Below the pieces are notes generated by a model. It did no database searches. It saw only the letters and a list, made by a program, of their open reading frames with translations, and was not told where the DNA came from. From the NCBI RefSeq assembly GCF_030848805.1, contig NC_092364.1:9836874-9900873 (forward strand): a DNA stretch of 64,000 bases, given 5' to 3'. This document shows, piece after piece, positions 1-9,121 of the stretch. Source of the stretch: Temnothorax longispinosus (taxonomy: Eukaryota > Arthropoda > Insecta > Hymenoptera > Formicidae). A program made the translations under genes and the position numbers. The first letter of the stretch is position 1, and every line of letters begins with the position of its first letter.

Positions 1-314
1 ATTCCTTTTAAGGGCTGAAAGTCCTAACAATTAATTAATTAACATACTTAATTTTGATTGCAAAATATAACTTTGTCTAACACGTCACGCGGAGTTCTCT
101 GCTTAGAGATCAGTGCTCTGATTCTATAACTATTAACAACAATTCGTTATCATTATATTGTCGTTGCGCAGCTTTTTTATCATATATATATTATATCTGC
201 ACAGCGATAATATAACGATGATAACGAAACTGTAGTTATAAGAGTTACAGCGACTTCGTCCGAAAATGACCTGCTTTATCAAGAACGTAGTTACTGCATT
301 GGCCGCTACACGGT

Positions 315-782
315 ATGGCGCTGAAACCAGTGAGAAATGCTGGTCTCGTCTCAACCCGGGCCTTTGGCTATCTGTCTATTAATCTGTGGTTGAAGGAGGC
401 GCTCAAAACTCGCCTCAAGGAATCGAGTGGAAATCTTAAAAGAAAAGCACAGGAGAAGATAAGCAGCATGATGAAGGGATCGGGGTATAAAGTAACCGCA
501 AAAAATTCAGCGTTTCAGTTTCCCCTCGACATCCACGACAGTCGCGTCGCAGTTCGTAAACGTCGTCGTCCTCAAACGGACAAAAGAAAATCGTCAAAGA
601 GCAAGAAGAAGAGAACAACGATCAAAAAATCATCGAAGAAGAAGAAGACTCGTGCTGTAAACAGAAAGTCATCTACCACCGCTACGAGACAACGTCGTCG
701 TCGAGTTATGTTTGAAGTTGAAAGAGAAAGAGAGAGAGAGATTGTGTTATTCTTTTTTGGCGGCCATCAGTGTCGATGGTAA
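315..782 (+). CDS. Basic core-like protein of a Maverick/adintovirus-like element (decayed, start uncertain)
   Basis: The frame is 155 codons. Residues from about 80 to 128 are extremely rich in Lys and Arg (runs such as SSKKKK and RQRRRR), which suggests a nucleic-acid-condensing protein. A short helical stretch before it (RKAQEKISSMMKGSGYK) resembles what precedes the basic tail in core-like proteins of insect Maverick-type elements; that similarity is my recollection and not a search. It lies 2 kb upstream of the capsid gene on the same strand, fitting a structural gene block. The true start may lie upstream of the ATG used here, and the last 20 codons (alternating Glu and Arg from a GA repeat) look like read-through into simple sequence. 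The function as a virion core protein is inferred only. Confidence 0.45.
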   Translation: MALKPVRNAGLVSTRAFGYLSINLWLKEALKTRLKESSGNLKRKAQEKISSMMKGSGYKVTAKNSAFQFPLDIHDSRVAVRKRRRPQTDKRKSSKSKKKRTTIKKSSKKKKTRAVNRKSSTTATRQRRRRVMFEVEREREREIVLFFFGGHQCRW

Positions 783-2727
783 TACAATAGGTTGCCGCGC
801 ATTCTACGTAGTTCTCGGAAAAAGCGCGCGAGCGGCGCCGACAACGTTGCGTCCCAGACGGCGAGGCACGTGTTTACCGCGCATGCTTGAGCATGTTAGG
901 AGGGGCGCGCAGCCCGGCCAAGCGAGCATTCGTTTCGCAGACATCGAGCGCGATACATCGTGTGTTATTATCTAAATTTCATTTCGCAGATTTCGTGCAC
1001 GATACATCGTGCATCGTAGCTTAATCCTAGATATATTGCGTCAGCCTTTGAGCATCGAGTCGTTACGTCGTGATCTGTCGTTACGTCGTTACGTCGTGAT
1101 ATTCGTGTGTCGAGTCGTAGTAAATTAATTGCTTCAAATATCAATCAACGAAAGATACTGGAAACGACGATCGCCTTCGAGAGGAATCCAGGGATATCCG
1201 TCCCGGCGAGCCATGCCGGCACGTGGAACGAAGGAAGGCTGCCATTTGCTGCAACGTTCGAGACAACGTCCTTTGATTTGATCATTGAAATTTATCACCA
1301 GAACTGTAATCAAATCCGCAATCAGAAGGTAAACCCTGTAATCTGTACGAGAGAGGCAGTTAGACACCCGTCTAACATATCACAAAGAATCCCCGATTCT
1401 TTTTACATTAGACCCCGTCTAATGCTTCACAAGGAATCCCCGATTATTTAATCTTGCATTAAGTTTACATATTCCCTTATATCGCAACACTGAGCTCAGT
1501 CTAAAGTAAAATCATTAATCGTACGGTTGCAACCAGTTTCGTGAAAAGTAAAAGAAAGACTTTATTACTTATTTGTGCGATTATTTCTTTCTCATTGATC
1601 AGACAATTTTTCTTATTTTGTATTATGTTACTTTGCGAACATTCTTTACATTCATTTGGAATAAGTATTCAATGAAACAGTGGTCCGTGCGAAACATGTA
1701 AATAGTCTATTGCGTTATTATCAAATTACTTATTATTCATTTCTGTGCGTTTCGATAAGAATTTCTTTCTCATGAACCTGATAATTATTCTACTAAGTAT
1801 TCTGCCAATTGATTATTATCTAATATAGCGTCTGTTCTATAACGAACTAATTTATCAATCAAAAATTGAAGGCCTACTACAATTGTAATTCAGTACACTT
1901 AATTGCAAACTTATTGCTCTTGTCGTTTTTATCTCTTGTGTCGTAATAATAGCTCTTGTTGTAAGGAATATTTCTGTGCCGAGGTGTGTACACAATTTCT
2001 GTGATACTCAGTCAATATTCGAATTACGAAGAATATTATCTACAAGGCCGATGACAATTATTCATGATTGAACGAAAAGATTGATGCATTATTTCCACGA
2101 TTGTTTGAATTATATCTGAACTGATATTCATGTTTGTAATTGATTTATGTCTATGTTTTTAACGATCCTTTCTTTGATAAACAATAACTAGTTCTGATCT
2201 TGACTAAGTCGAGATAATATTCTATATGAGCACACTATTTTTATTTTCTTATTAAGAATCAATTCATTTAATAACAAATTGCATAAGTAAATGCAAATAT
2301 ATTTTGTCATCAATACAAAGAAAGGACTGTACTATAATAATTATTGATTTGTTTCTTTTGTGTGTTTTAAACATTTATTGTATTTTCATTATATGTTATA
2401 TAATCTATGTAAATAATTCGTTCAAGAATACTGGGAAGGTTTTCGGGCAGTTTCCCTTCTCCTATGCAACAAATGTTGGTATTCTTTGTCTAGTTCTGCC
2501 CATTCGAGTCATTTAAAAAGTACTTAAATTATTAAATGCAATCTCTCTCTCAATAAACGAATTCTTATGATTTGTTCCTTCCTCATCTAATTCTAGAGTT
2601 CAGGCTTGTGCGCGAGCTTGTGCAAACAAGTTAGCATCAAGAAACGCAGCGTATCTGACATATTCTCTTAATCGTCGCGCGCGCGCGCACGAACCAAGAG
2701 TTCAAGGAGTAGAGAAGGAGGATAAGC
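783..2727. other. Spacer without recognisable gene
   Basis: The left part (about 800-1110) is GC-rich, with short direct repeats such as CGTTACGTCGTGAT near 1060-1105. Around 1360-1450 a unit of about 50 bases carrying GAATCCCCGATT occurs twice in tandem. The rest is AT-rich, with small overlapping ORFs that lack any coding signature. It separates the core-like ORF from the capsid gene and may contain promoter sequence, but no element could be defined. Confidence 0.5.
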
Positions 2728-4074
2728 ATGTCTTTTCTCTACACACATTCGAACGAGTGTTTAAAAAATGAACTCAATTTCTTCTCATTGCCACCCACTC
2801 AAACTAGTATCGAGAGCTCGCAATGGATCTATTACAAGCCCATAACCTCCCTCGGGGACGACGCGCCTATAGAATTCGTCATACCCGGTCACGGGGAAGA
2901 CTACCTGGACCTCACTCACACCATGTTGAGTCTTCGCATACGCGTAGAAACTTCTCCCCTAGCAGGCGGCGGTGGCGACAACGAAACAAGTACACCAGGG
3001 GGAAGTGCGTTCAAAGTAGGCCCCGTAAATCATTTACTGCATTCCATGTTCAATCAAATCGACGTATATTTCAATCAAAAGCTCGTCTCACCCCCAAACA
3101 ACGCTTACGCGTACCGCGCGTACATAGAGGCGTTGTTAAATTATTCTTCACCCGCAAAAACTTCCCATCTGACCACTTGTCTGTGGGACATGGATACCCC
3201 CGGACTCATGGACGCACTCGTAGATTCAGAAACACCAAATCCGGCTCTCGTGAGACGCGCTCGTTACATTCACGAGGGACACGCGCTAGATCTCATAGGT
3301 CATCTTCATTGCAACGTTTTCAATCAGGATAAATTTTTAATTAACGGTGTGGAAGTTAGAATGAGACTCGTTCGTTCGAAGGATTTGTTTTGCCTTATGG
3401 AAAATACTTCGACGTCGAAAATAACATTTTAGACGCCAGTCTGCTAGTGAGAAGAGCAAAAATAAGTCCTGGCATTTTACTCGCGCATGCGAAAATGTTG
3501 AGCCAAACTACCGCCAAATATCCCCTTACGAGAGTCAAAGTTAAAACATTTACGATTCACGCGGGTCTCGTAGGAGAATCGTTAGACAATACTCGGTTAA
3601 CTGCCGAAACGGATAATAGTCGGTTTTATCGATAACAGAGCGTTCAACGGCGATAGAAAATTAAACCCGTTTAATTTCAAAAACTACGGTATAAATTTCT
3701 TTTCGCTGTACGCCGACGGTATACAAATTCCCAGTAGACCGCTACAGCCGAGCTTCTCGAAAGACGAGCCACTCTACGTCAAAGCTTATCACACTCTCTT
3801 TTCGGAAACCGGTATACACTTTTTGAACGAGGGTAATTCTATAAGTAGAGAAGATTACGCCGAAGGATTCACACTTTTCGCCTTTGATCTTACACCAGAC
3901 TTATCAGCCAATTTTGCCGGCCATTGGAATCTTGTGAAACATGGCAGGTTACGACTGGAAGTGCGATTTGAAAAAGCACTTACCACAACCGTTAATTGTA
4001 TCGTTTACGCCGAGTTCGATAATATTCTAGAAATCGATTCCACTCGTCAAATCATCGTCGACTTTGCCGGTTAA
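2728..4074 (+). pseudogene. Major capsid-like protein, F54H12.2-like family, Maverick/adintovirus type, frameshifted
   Basis: Three successive frames together cover about 448 codons: 2728-3432, then 3390-3635, then roughly 3640-4074. The family is annotated widely in invertebrates as uncharacterized protein F54H12.2-like. In my understanding it belongs to Maverick/Polinton-type virus-like elements, as a jelly-roll capsid protein. Supporting motifs visible here are the N-terminal stretch around SLPPTQTSIESSQWIYY and, near the end, SGHWNLVKHG-like spacing (here AGHWNLVKHGRLRLEVRF) followed by IVYAEFDNILEID. There is no signal peptide or membrane segment. Two frameshifts (about 3390-3430 and about 3635) make it non-functional as it stands. 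The ATG at 2728 is preceded by a purine-rich leader (GGAGGATAAGC). Confidence is high for the family and lower for the exact structural role. Confidence 0.75.
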
Positions 4075-4261
4075 ATGACAAATGTCGACAAATAATATTT
4101 CACAGCTTTACGGTACATGCTTTATTTTTACCCCACCACTACTTATTTTACCCATCACATTTTCATGCGTAAAGTCCTGCAAAAAGAGAGAGAGATTCAG
4201 TTTCACTCGAGACACGGACGTTGACGCTTCGCTTGAAAAAATAGAGAGTACATTTTGAACT

Positions 4262-4756
4262 ATGGATCTGGTCATCGACATACAAGGTTTCCGTGATGTC
4301 AACGGAAAGTTTATTCCGAAAGAAGTCGCAGTTGTCGCGAATAACGCAGCGATCGCCGGACACTGGATTATGACGCCTCCCTATCCATTTGACGATCTAC
4401 CCGAAAAGTCAAGACGTGAGAATAACTGGCTTTCGCGAAACTATCATGGAATCGAGTGGTTCGATGGTGAAACCAATCTCAAATGTTTCACGTTACATCT
4501 GCGAGAAATTACGCGACAAGTGCGCTACATCTACTGCAGAGGTGTGGAAAAGGCTCGTTACTTGAGTCATCTACTTTCCAGAAACATATATAATCTGGAA
4601 GAAATTTCTCCACTGTTCAAAAGTTTACCGGAGGCCCGAGAGTACAGTCAACGCTGCTCACATCACGGATTTCGTGTTTCGACTACGGACAAAATTGTTT
4701 GTGCGTTACGCAACGCTTTCAAATTGAAACGCTGGTTACATCTTGCAACTGGTTAG
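4262..4756 (+). CDS. Conserved Maverick-associated ORF, possible RNase H-fold/exonuclease-like protein
   Basis: An intact frame of 164 codons starts at an ATG 187 bases after the capsid stop. The N-terminus reads MDLVIDIQGF followed by KEVAVVA, the kind of D-x-(E/Q)-G start seen in DEDD-type nuclease-like folds. Next come HWIMTPPYPF, NYHGIEW and a Cys/His-containing stretch near the end (SQRCSHHG), with a basic tail ALRNAFKLKRWL. I recall proteins of this pattern next to F54H12.2-like capsid genes in insect genomes. The biochemical role is not established, and the fold assignment is a guess from the first motif. The downstream acidic ORF overlaps its last 58 bases in another frame, so the two may belong to one frameshifted or spliced gene. 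Confidence 0.5.
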   Translation: MDLVIDIQGFRDVNGKFIPKEVAVVANNAAIAGHWIMTPPYPFDDLPEKSRRENNWLSRNYHGIEWFDGETNLKCFTLHLREITRQVRYIYCRGVEKARYLSHLLSRNIYNLEEISPLFKSLPEAREYSQRCSHHGFRVSTTDKIVCALRNAFKLKRWLHLATG

Positions 4757-5244
4757 TCTTGCAAGACAACAGCGAATGCAACAGCAGCAGCAGCAGCAGC
4801 AGCATCGGCTCGACCTACGATACTATAAATCTCTTACACGTAAATTTGGACACAAGCGACGACGACGACGAGGGTGAAGAAACCGACGGTGACATCGCTA
4901 TAGAAATAAAACAGTGGCAAAAAAATAACGAGACAGAAGAGAAAGAGGAAGGAGAAGTAGCAAAAGCCTATTATTCAGTAGCGGGCGTAAGAAAAGAATA
5001 CATCTTCAATAACGAACCGATACATCCGTCTCCATCCAAGAACACTAGTGCGACAACTCCAAAAGAGATAAACTCCGAAATTATACAAATAATTCCTCTC
5101 GTGCGATCACCGCCTCGCTGTGTAAAAAATGAACTCGCTAGAAATCTTATATGCGTTGCATCATCTCAGTGTCAGATATGCGGGCGTATATCCTGCCGAC
5201 AGACTGCCGAGGGTGTGGACGAGATCGACAGCCATCGTCGCTAA
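4699..5244 (+). CDS. Acidic, low-complexity hypothetical ORF
   Basis: A frame of 181 codons in which the middle is strongly acidic (TSDDDDEGEETDGD, NNETEEKEEGEVAKAYYSVAG) and the start contains a seven-serine run encoded by a CAG/AGC microsatellite. The final 40 codons overlap the protease start in another frame and are probably not coding. It lies between the exonuclease-like ORF and the protease on the same strand. It could be a small acidic accessory protein, or the C-terminal part of the upstream gene after a frameshift. No domain was recognised. Confidence 0.3.
   Translation: MCVTQRFQIETLVTSCNWLVLQDNSECNSSSSSSSIGSTYDTINLLHVNLDTSDDDDEGEETDGDIAIEIKQWQKNNETEEKEEGEVAKAYYSVAGVRKEYIFNNEPIHPSPSKNTSATTPKEINSEIIQIIPLVRSPPRCVKNELARNLICVASSQCQICGRISCRQTAEGVDEIDSHRR
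4779..4803. repeat. CAG/AGC trinucleotide microsatellite
   Basis: About eight consecutive CAG units lie inside the acidic ORF, encoding serine in that frame and alanine or glutamine in the others. The run may be a slippage site explaining the change of frame between the two overlapping ORFs. Confidence 0.8.
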
Positions 5245-5641
5245 CACGAACGATCACGATCGGCCCGGTCAACATTGGGTCGCTTTTTACATCGACGAGC
5301 AAGGAGCAGGAACGTATTTCGATAGCTACGGACTACCACCTTTGGACTCCAGATTCCTCTTACGCCTTCGTCGAAATTCCACTACGCATCGATGGAACAC
5401 CACGACGCTACAAGGAACGCTCTCTCAAACTTGCGGACAATACTGTTGTGTATTTTTATATTTCATGTGTAACGGCTATAATCTTTGTCAGTTTCTTAAT
5501 CTGTTTAGCGACAATTGCGAGCGCAATGATCGTTTGATTGTAAAATTATTTCGTAAAATTTTTCTTCATAATAAAAGCGCATGCGTAAAACCTCACGTTG
5601 AATGCTGTCATGTTCAGGCGTGTACTTTTAAGAATAATTAA
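5129..5641 (+). CDS. Adenain-like cysteine protease (C5-type) of Maverick/adintovirus-like element
   Basis: The frame is intact at 170 codons, slightly shorter than typical adenoviral proteases. The catalytic arrangement is visible: His49 in GQHWVAFYID, Asp65 in YFDSYGLPP, Gln95 and Cys102 in LQGTLSQTCGQYCCVFLYF. The spacings (His to Asp 16 residues, Gln to Cys 7) agree with the adenain His-Asp/Glu-Gln-Cys layout. Family knowledge says such enzymes mature virion proteins in adenoviruses and are encoded by Mavericks. The C-terminus is Cys- and Lys-rich. It follows the acidic ORF and is followed by a poly(A) signal at 5682-5687. The ATG at 5129 is inside the preceding overlapping frame, so an upstream spliced start cannot be excluded. 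It is the best preserved gene of the element. Confidence 0.75.
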   Translation: MNSLEILYALHHLSVRYAGVYPADRLPRVWTRSTAIVANTNDHDRPGQHWVAFYIDEQGAGTYFDSYGLPPLDSRFLLRLRRNSTTHRWNTTTLQGTLSQTCGQYCCVFLYFMCNGYNLCQFLNLFSDNCERNDRLIVKLFRKIFLHNKSACVKPHVECCHVQACTFKNN

Positions 5642-5681
5642 AAAAATACTTATTTCCCCGTATCAATGTATTATTTTATGT

Positions 5682-5687
5682 AATAAA
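5682..5687 (+). terminator. Poly(A) signal AATAAA after the protease ORF
   Basis: AATAAA lies 41 bases after the protease stop, with a T-rich stretch just downstream, a plausible 3' end for a transcript of the structural gene block. This is a motif match only. Confidence 0.35.
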
Positions 5688-5884
5688 CATTGTTTGTATC
5701 TTTAACCCCTCCGTATATTTATTCACTCCTTTTTCTCTTACGTTAAAATAGTTGCACCATGTCATAAAGCGAACCTGTCCGTTCCTGTTTTCCCCTCCCC
5801 TCGAGGTAAAACGCTCTTAAAAATTCCACTTTCCGTTTTCGGCATCTTAGCATCATATCCTTTTTCGAGCTTAGCGTCGTCTAC

Positions 5885-6410
5885 CACGTGTTCCCACCAA
5901 AATGGCGCTGGCCGGCTCTTCCGCTATTTTACCGCGTGACTTCAGCGTCGTCCGCCACGTGCAGGCCCAAAAAGACGCTGGACACTTTAGGCGGGAGAGC
6001 CAATCAGACGCTGAGTAGGTATGGGGTATCCAATCAAAACGCGCCATTTAGTTACTATTTTGAATCCGACATTTTTGTTTCGTAGTCGTCCACCACGTGC
6101 AGTCCCAAAAAAAAGACACTAGACACTAGACGCCTCAGGGGAGGGAGGGCCAATCAGACGCTGGGTAGGTATAGGGTATCCAATCAAAACGCTCCATTTG
6201 AATCCGCCATTTTTGTCTCGTAGTTTTCCACCACGTGCAGTCCCCAAAAAAATCACTAGACACTAGACGCCTCAGGGGAGGGAGGGAGGGCCAATCAGAC
6301 GCTGGGTAGGTATGGGGTATCCAATCAGAACGCTGGGTAGGTATGGGGTATCCAATCAAATCGCTCCATTTCACCCTCACCCCCCACACGGCAGCCAATC
6401 AGAGAGCTCC
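5885..6410 (+). repeat. Tandem repeat block with multiple CCAATCA and CACGTG motifs, promoter-like
   Basis: A unit of roughly 140-150 bases occurs about three times. Each full unit has CCACGTGCAG, a purine-rich AGACACTAGACGCC segment, GCCAATCAGACGCTG, GTAGGTATGGGGTATCC and a second CCAATCA. CCAATCA occurs eight times (near 6000, 6030, 6151, 6180, 6291, 6320, 6350 and 6395), and CACGTG occurs near the start of each unit (about 5887, 5957, 6096 and 6233). A GC-box-like CCACGCCCC follows at about 6437. CCAAT and E-box motifs are typical animal promoter elements. The block sits between protease and polymerase of the endogenous element. A regulatory role is an inference from motif density. Confidence 0.6.
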
Positions 6411-6769
6411 GAGGTCACGTAAGCAGACAGTCTGGCCACGCCCCTGGCGCCGGAGGGGTCGGTGGAGGGGGTTTGTTTTGACGCCCCATACCTATCCATT
6501 TACTACTTATGACTTGAAAATAATTATTTTTAATTATTTTTAATTAAGCCTGGCGACTAATTCCCCCCGAGCAATCGAACTGGCAATTTATTTGCATGTT
6601 TCTGAGTAATCAATTATCAATATCCGATAAAAATTAAGACTTATACTATGACTTGAAAATCCGTTTTTTTTCTCACCTGCGTACTTCTAAACCCCCTAAG
6701 TACGGCCAGCCAGGTGTTCGGATTATCGAAGGAGAGTCGTCCACGCAGGTTATAACGGAAAATCGTGAT
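6411..6769. other. Spacer without recognisable gene
   Basis: GC-rich at first (to about 6490), then AT-rich, with the phrase TATGACTTGAAAAT occurring twice (about 6508 and 6647). Nothing coding is seen. Confidence 0.4.
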
Positions 6770-7046
6770 TTATAAAATCACTTGGCCAAAAGTGTCGTCA
6801 GCTCTTGGACTAGTACGATCGGGTATTAATCGAATACCCCGACGATCGCGTTCGGCGGCTTTCGGCCGTTTTCGGCACCACTCGGCGCTCCGAGTCGATT
6901 GCCGCGGTAAGTCCATTCGTGAACTTATACGCGAGATAATATAATTTATAAAGGGCACAACGTGCTTTGTCTCCGGCGGATATTCGGGCGGGCGGCATCC
7001 GGCTGATGTTCGCCGGGAACGATGCGTTTTGGAGCGCATCGTTACA
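6770..7046 (-). mobile_element. Fragment of a Ty3/gypsy LTR (same family as 41169-42415)
   Basis: Read on the - strand from 7046, the sequence starts TGTAACGATGC, followed by a short palindrome ending CATCGTTCC. This matches the start of the LTR at 41169, which has the same TGTAACGATGC and palindrome. Further along it shares ACGGACTTACCGCG-type sequence and the GTGCCGAAAACGGCCGAA stretch with 41300-41370 and with 62300-62370. The left boundary at about 6770 is uncertain. Small ORFs on the - strand here are not coding. Confidence 0.5.
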
Positions 7047-7055
7047 CATTGTTAA

Positions 7056-7207
7056 GAACAGCTAACGAGACCATCGAACTCGCACAAAAACGCGAAATTT
7101 TCAAAGATTCTAACATACCAAATGATGCAACATTGTGATATAAAATGGAAAAAAAATACACTCTATCGGTAGTCGAAAACAGGAAGTTGCGAGTACTAGT
7201 ACATCAA
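7056..7207 (+). pseudogene. Possible remnant of another Maverick structural-block gene
   Basis: One frame reads NETIELAQKREIFKDSNIP before a stop at about 7138 and a further open stretch. The pattern resembles a conserved segment of proteins I associate with insect Maverick-like elements. It lies directly between the inserted LTR fragment and the polymerase remains. The evidence is short and from recollection, so this is a weak call. Confidence 0.25.
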
Positions 7208-8315
7208 ATTATATGTAAAAATTAAAAAAACAAGACCTGTTGAAGTAATCCGCTCTGGTGAATTTGTGGGAAAAATTTAATGTGTGGGAGCAACGATGCA
7301 ACAAGTATCTTAAGTTGTTGGAAGAACATAGTCGAATTAAACGGCCGCGATTATCGATCAAGATCAAGCAATTGCTAGTCACTCGTATCGCACGACTCAA
7401 AGGTTTAAAAGATTCGATACGTCAACGTTTTCGTGCACGCAGGTGCTAGATACAGTGCGCGAAAAAACGACGCAGGATTCAGATGACGTGAGATTGATAC
7501 CGTCTTCGAAAGACATATTGACTAGTGCGATAATAAATTCCAAACACGTCGAGCCTCGCTAATTTCACGAAGATGCGAGAGACATTGTACTCGATCGTGT
7601 GCGGAACGTCATGCAAAGGCATGCCAATATAAAGATAAACACCGTGTTTAATGGTGAATTTGTGACAGGCGACAAACGTGCGACTAAAAGTGTCAATACG
7701 AAAAACTGTGAAATCTTTCGTACGTCCGATCTGCGAGAATGGTACGAGTTGCGCGTTATCGAGCCTACTTTAGCATCTCTGGAGGAATTTCAGAAACGCC
7801 ATAGCGGGTGGGCGTTGTCGCGTATACTCAATTTGACGGTAAACGTGAACAAATATAATCCATTGCACGCGGGATGTTGGGTGAACATGTCGCGAGAAAT
7901 TAAAATAAAAAAAGCAGTGATCGACGTGCAATCTATGGACAATGCATGTTTCGCGTGGCCGGTGGTCGCTGCTTTGCATCCAGCCGAAAGGGAATTCTCG
8001 TATTTCCATTATACACACACATCGGTGCTCAATCTTCAGGACATTGAATTTTCAATGACGTTAAGCCAATTAAAAAATTTGAACATTTCAACGATATCTC
8101 CATTAACATATATTATATTGAAAAGAAGGAGGAACTTGTAATATTACTGATACGGCTCGCCGATAGGAAGAAAACAAGCACGTCAATTTGTTGTACGTGC
8201 AAGACCCGTGAGACAACAACGTAAATCATTTCACGTGGATAAAAAATTTATCACGCCTTGCGCGTGAACTCGCAAATCAGTAAGAAAGAGCATAGGAAAT
8301 ACTTTTGCGATCGGG

Positions 8316-8391
8316 GTGAGAATACATTTTAATAAAATTATATAATTTTATATTTTTATAAAAAAATTTGTAAAACATTATTTTTTTGTAG
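8316..8391 (+). other. Apparent spliceosomal intron in the polymerase B gene
   Basis: A 76-base AT-rich stretch starts with GTGAGA and ends with a T-run plus GTAG, and it separates two coding halves of a Cys/His finger. Joining the GT and AG sites leaves the frame off by two bases, consistent with later decay (a run of four G precedes the donor) or a slightly different donor. The solo LTR lies immediately after the acceptor. Confidence 0.45.
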
Positions 8392-8392
8392 G

Positions 8393-8877
8393 TGTTGAGA
8401 ATCTAACGCTCGAAAAGTGAAAGCGAGCGTTGGGAATATTCGAGAACGCTCGATTTGCTCCAAAACGCGTTTATTTGCCTTTCCCCCGGTTTTTTTGGTG
8501 TTTTCGCTCGCGCCCGGACCACAGGTGTACATCGCGTGATCGCTCGTACTGCGACCAATAGTCTGGTCGCTCGACGATTTGGAGCCAATCAGCGTTTCTC
8601 ACGTCTCGAAATTTTCTCGCGGAAAAGTTCGGAGCTCCGGCCGCGATCGCTTCGCTTGCTCCGGCCGGGAGCTCAGTGAGCCAAGTGCGCCCTAGCAATT
8701 CGTCCGCGACACTAGTAATTGTCGATATCGAGAACGGAGTCGAATCGGAGTGAATGTAATAGCGAGTGCGATCCTGTAATCAACTTTAAATAAATGACTG
8801 TTACATTTTCCACGAGAACCTAATTATTTGTGCTGTCCTCGGCGCGGCGCGCGAAAACCACGAGCGGTCCACTAACA
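8393..8877. mobile_element. Solo LTR (485 bp) inserted in the polymerase B relic
   Basis: The sequence begins TGTTGAGA and ends CACTAACA, the TG...CA ends of an LTR, and is flanked by a perfect 5-bp duplication GTAGG at 8388-8392 and 8878-8882. Removing it with one duplication restores the junction right after the putative 3' splice site. The interior is GC-rich at first, with an AATAAA at about 8789. The superfamily is not determined; a 5-bp duplication is usual for copia, BEL and many gypsy elements. Confidence 0.75.
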
Positions 8878-9121
8878 GTAGGTGTTTACATTATTTCAGT
8901 TTGAGCGAGAAATTGGAAGCTCACGCTGTAGACTGCCGAGAGATGAAGAACGACTGCGCGATCAAGTTACCGAGCGACGGCGACAAGTGCTTGATTTCAA
9001 CAACTACAACAGGAAGAATCGAGTTCCCTTCGTGGTGTACGCCGACTTGAAATATACTCTGGAGAAGACGGATGCGGATTCAAATACGTTTACGTACATG
9101 TCTCAACATAATCGGGTATTT

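Larger units (their letters stand above)
7258..9121 (+). pseudogene. Maverick/adintovirus-type DNA polymerase B, N-terminal half, heavily broken and truncated
   Basis: Remains of a protein-primed-type DNA polymerase B run through several frames: 7258-7445 (basic N-terminal region), about 7446-7598 with an internal stop near 7560, 7599 to about 8080 (contains LREWYELRVIEPTLASLEEF and LNLTVNVNKYNPLHAGCWV), about 8160-8315 in another frame with two stops, and 8883-9121. The last part shows a Cys/His finger (CDR at 8306-8314, then C-L-H and an H-x3-D-C after the interruption) followed by VPFVVYADLKYTLEKTDADS, the start of the polymerase exonuclease domain. Everything after that domain start is missing, so palm motifs are absent. 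A small apparent intron (8316-8391) and a solo LTR (8393-8877) separate the two halves of the finger. Family assignment rests on remembered similarity to insect Maverick polymerases and on the neighbouring capsid and protease genes. Confidence 0.65.

Noticed and set aside
2304..2516. Hydrophobic 70-codon ORF
   Set aside because: AT-rich context gives Ile/Phe/Tyr-rich random ORFs; no start context or relative was recognised.
2823..3332. 169-codon ORF in a second frame of the capsid gene
   Set aside because: Arg/Ser/His-rich translation is a frame shadow of the capsid ORF.
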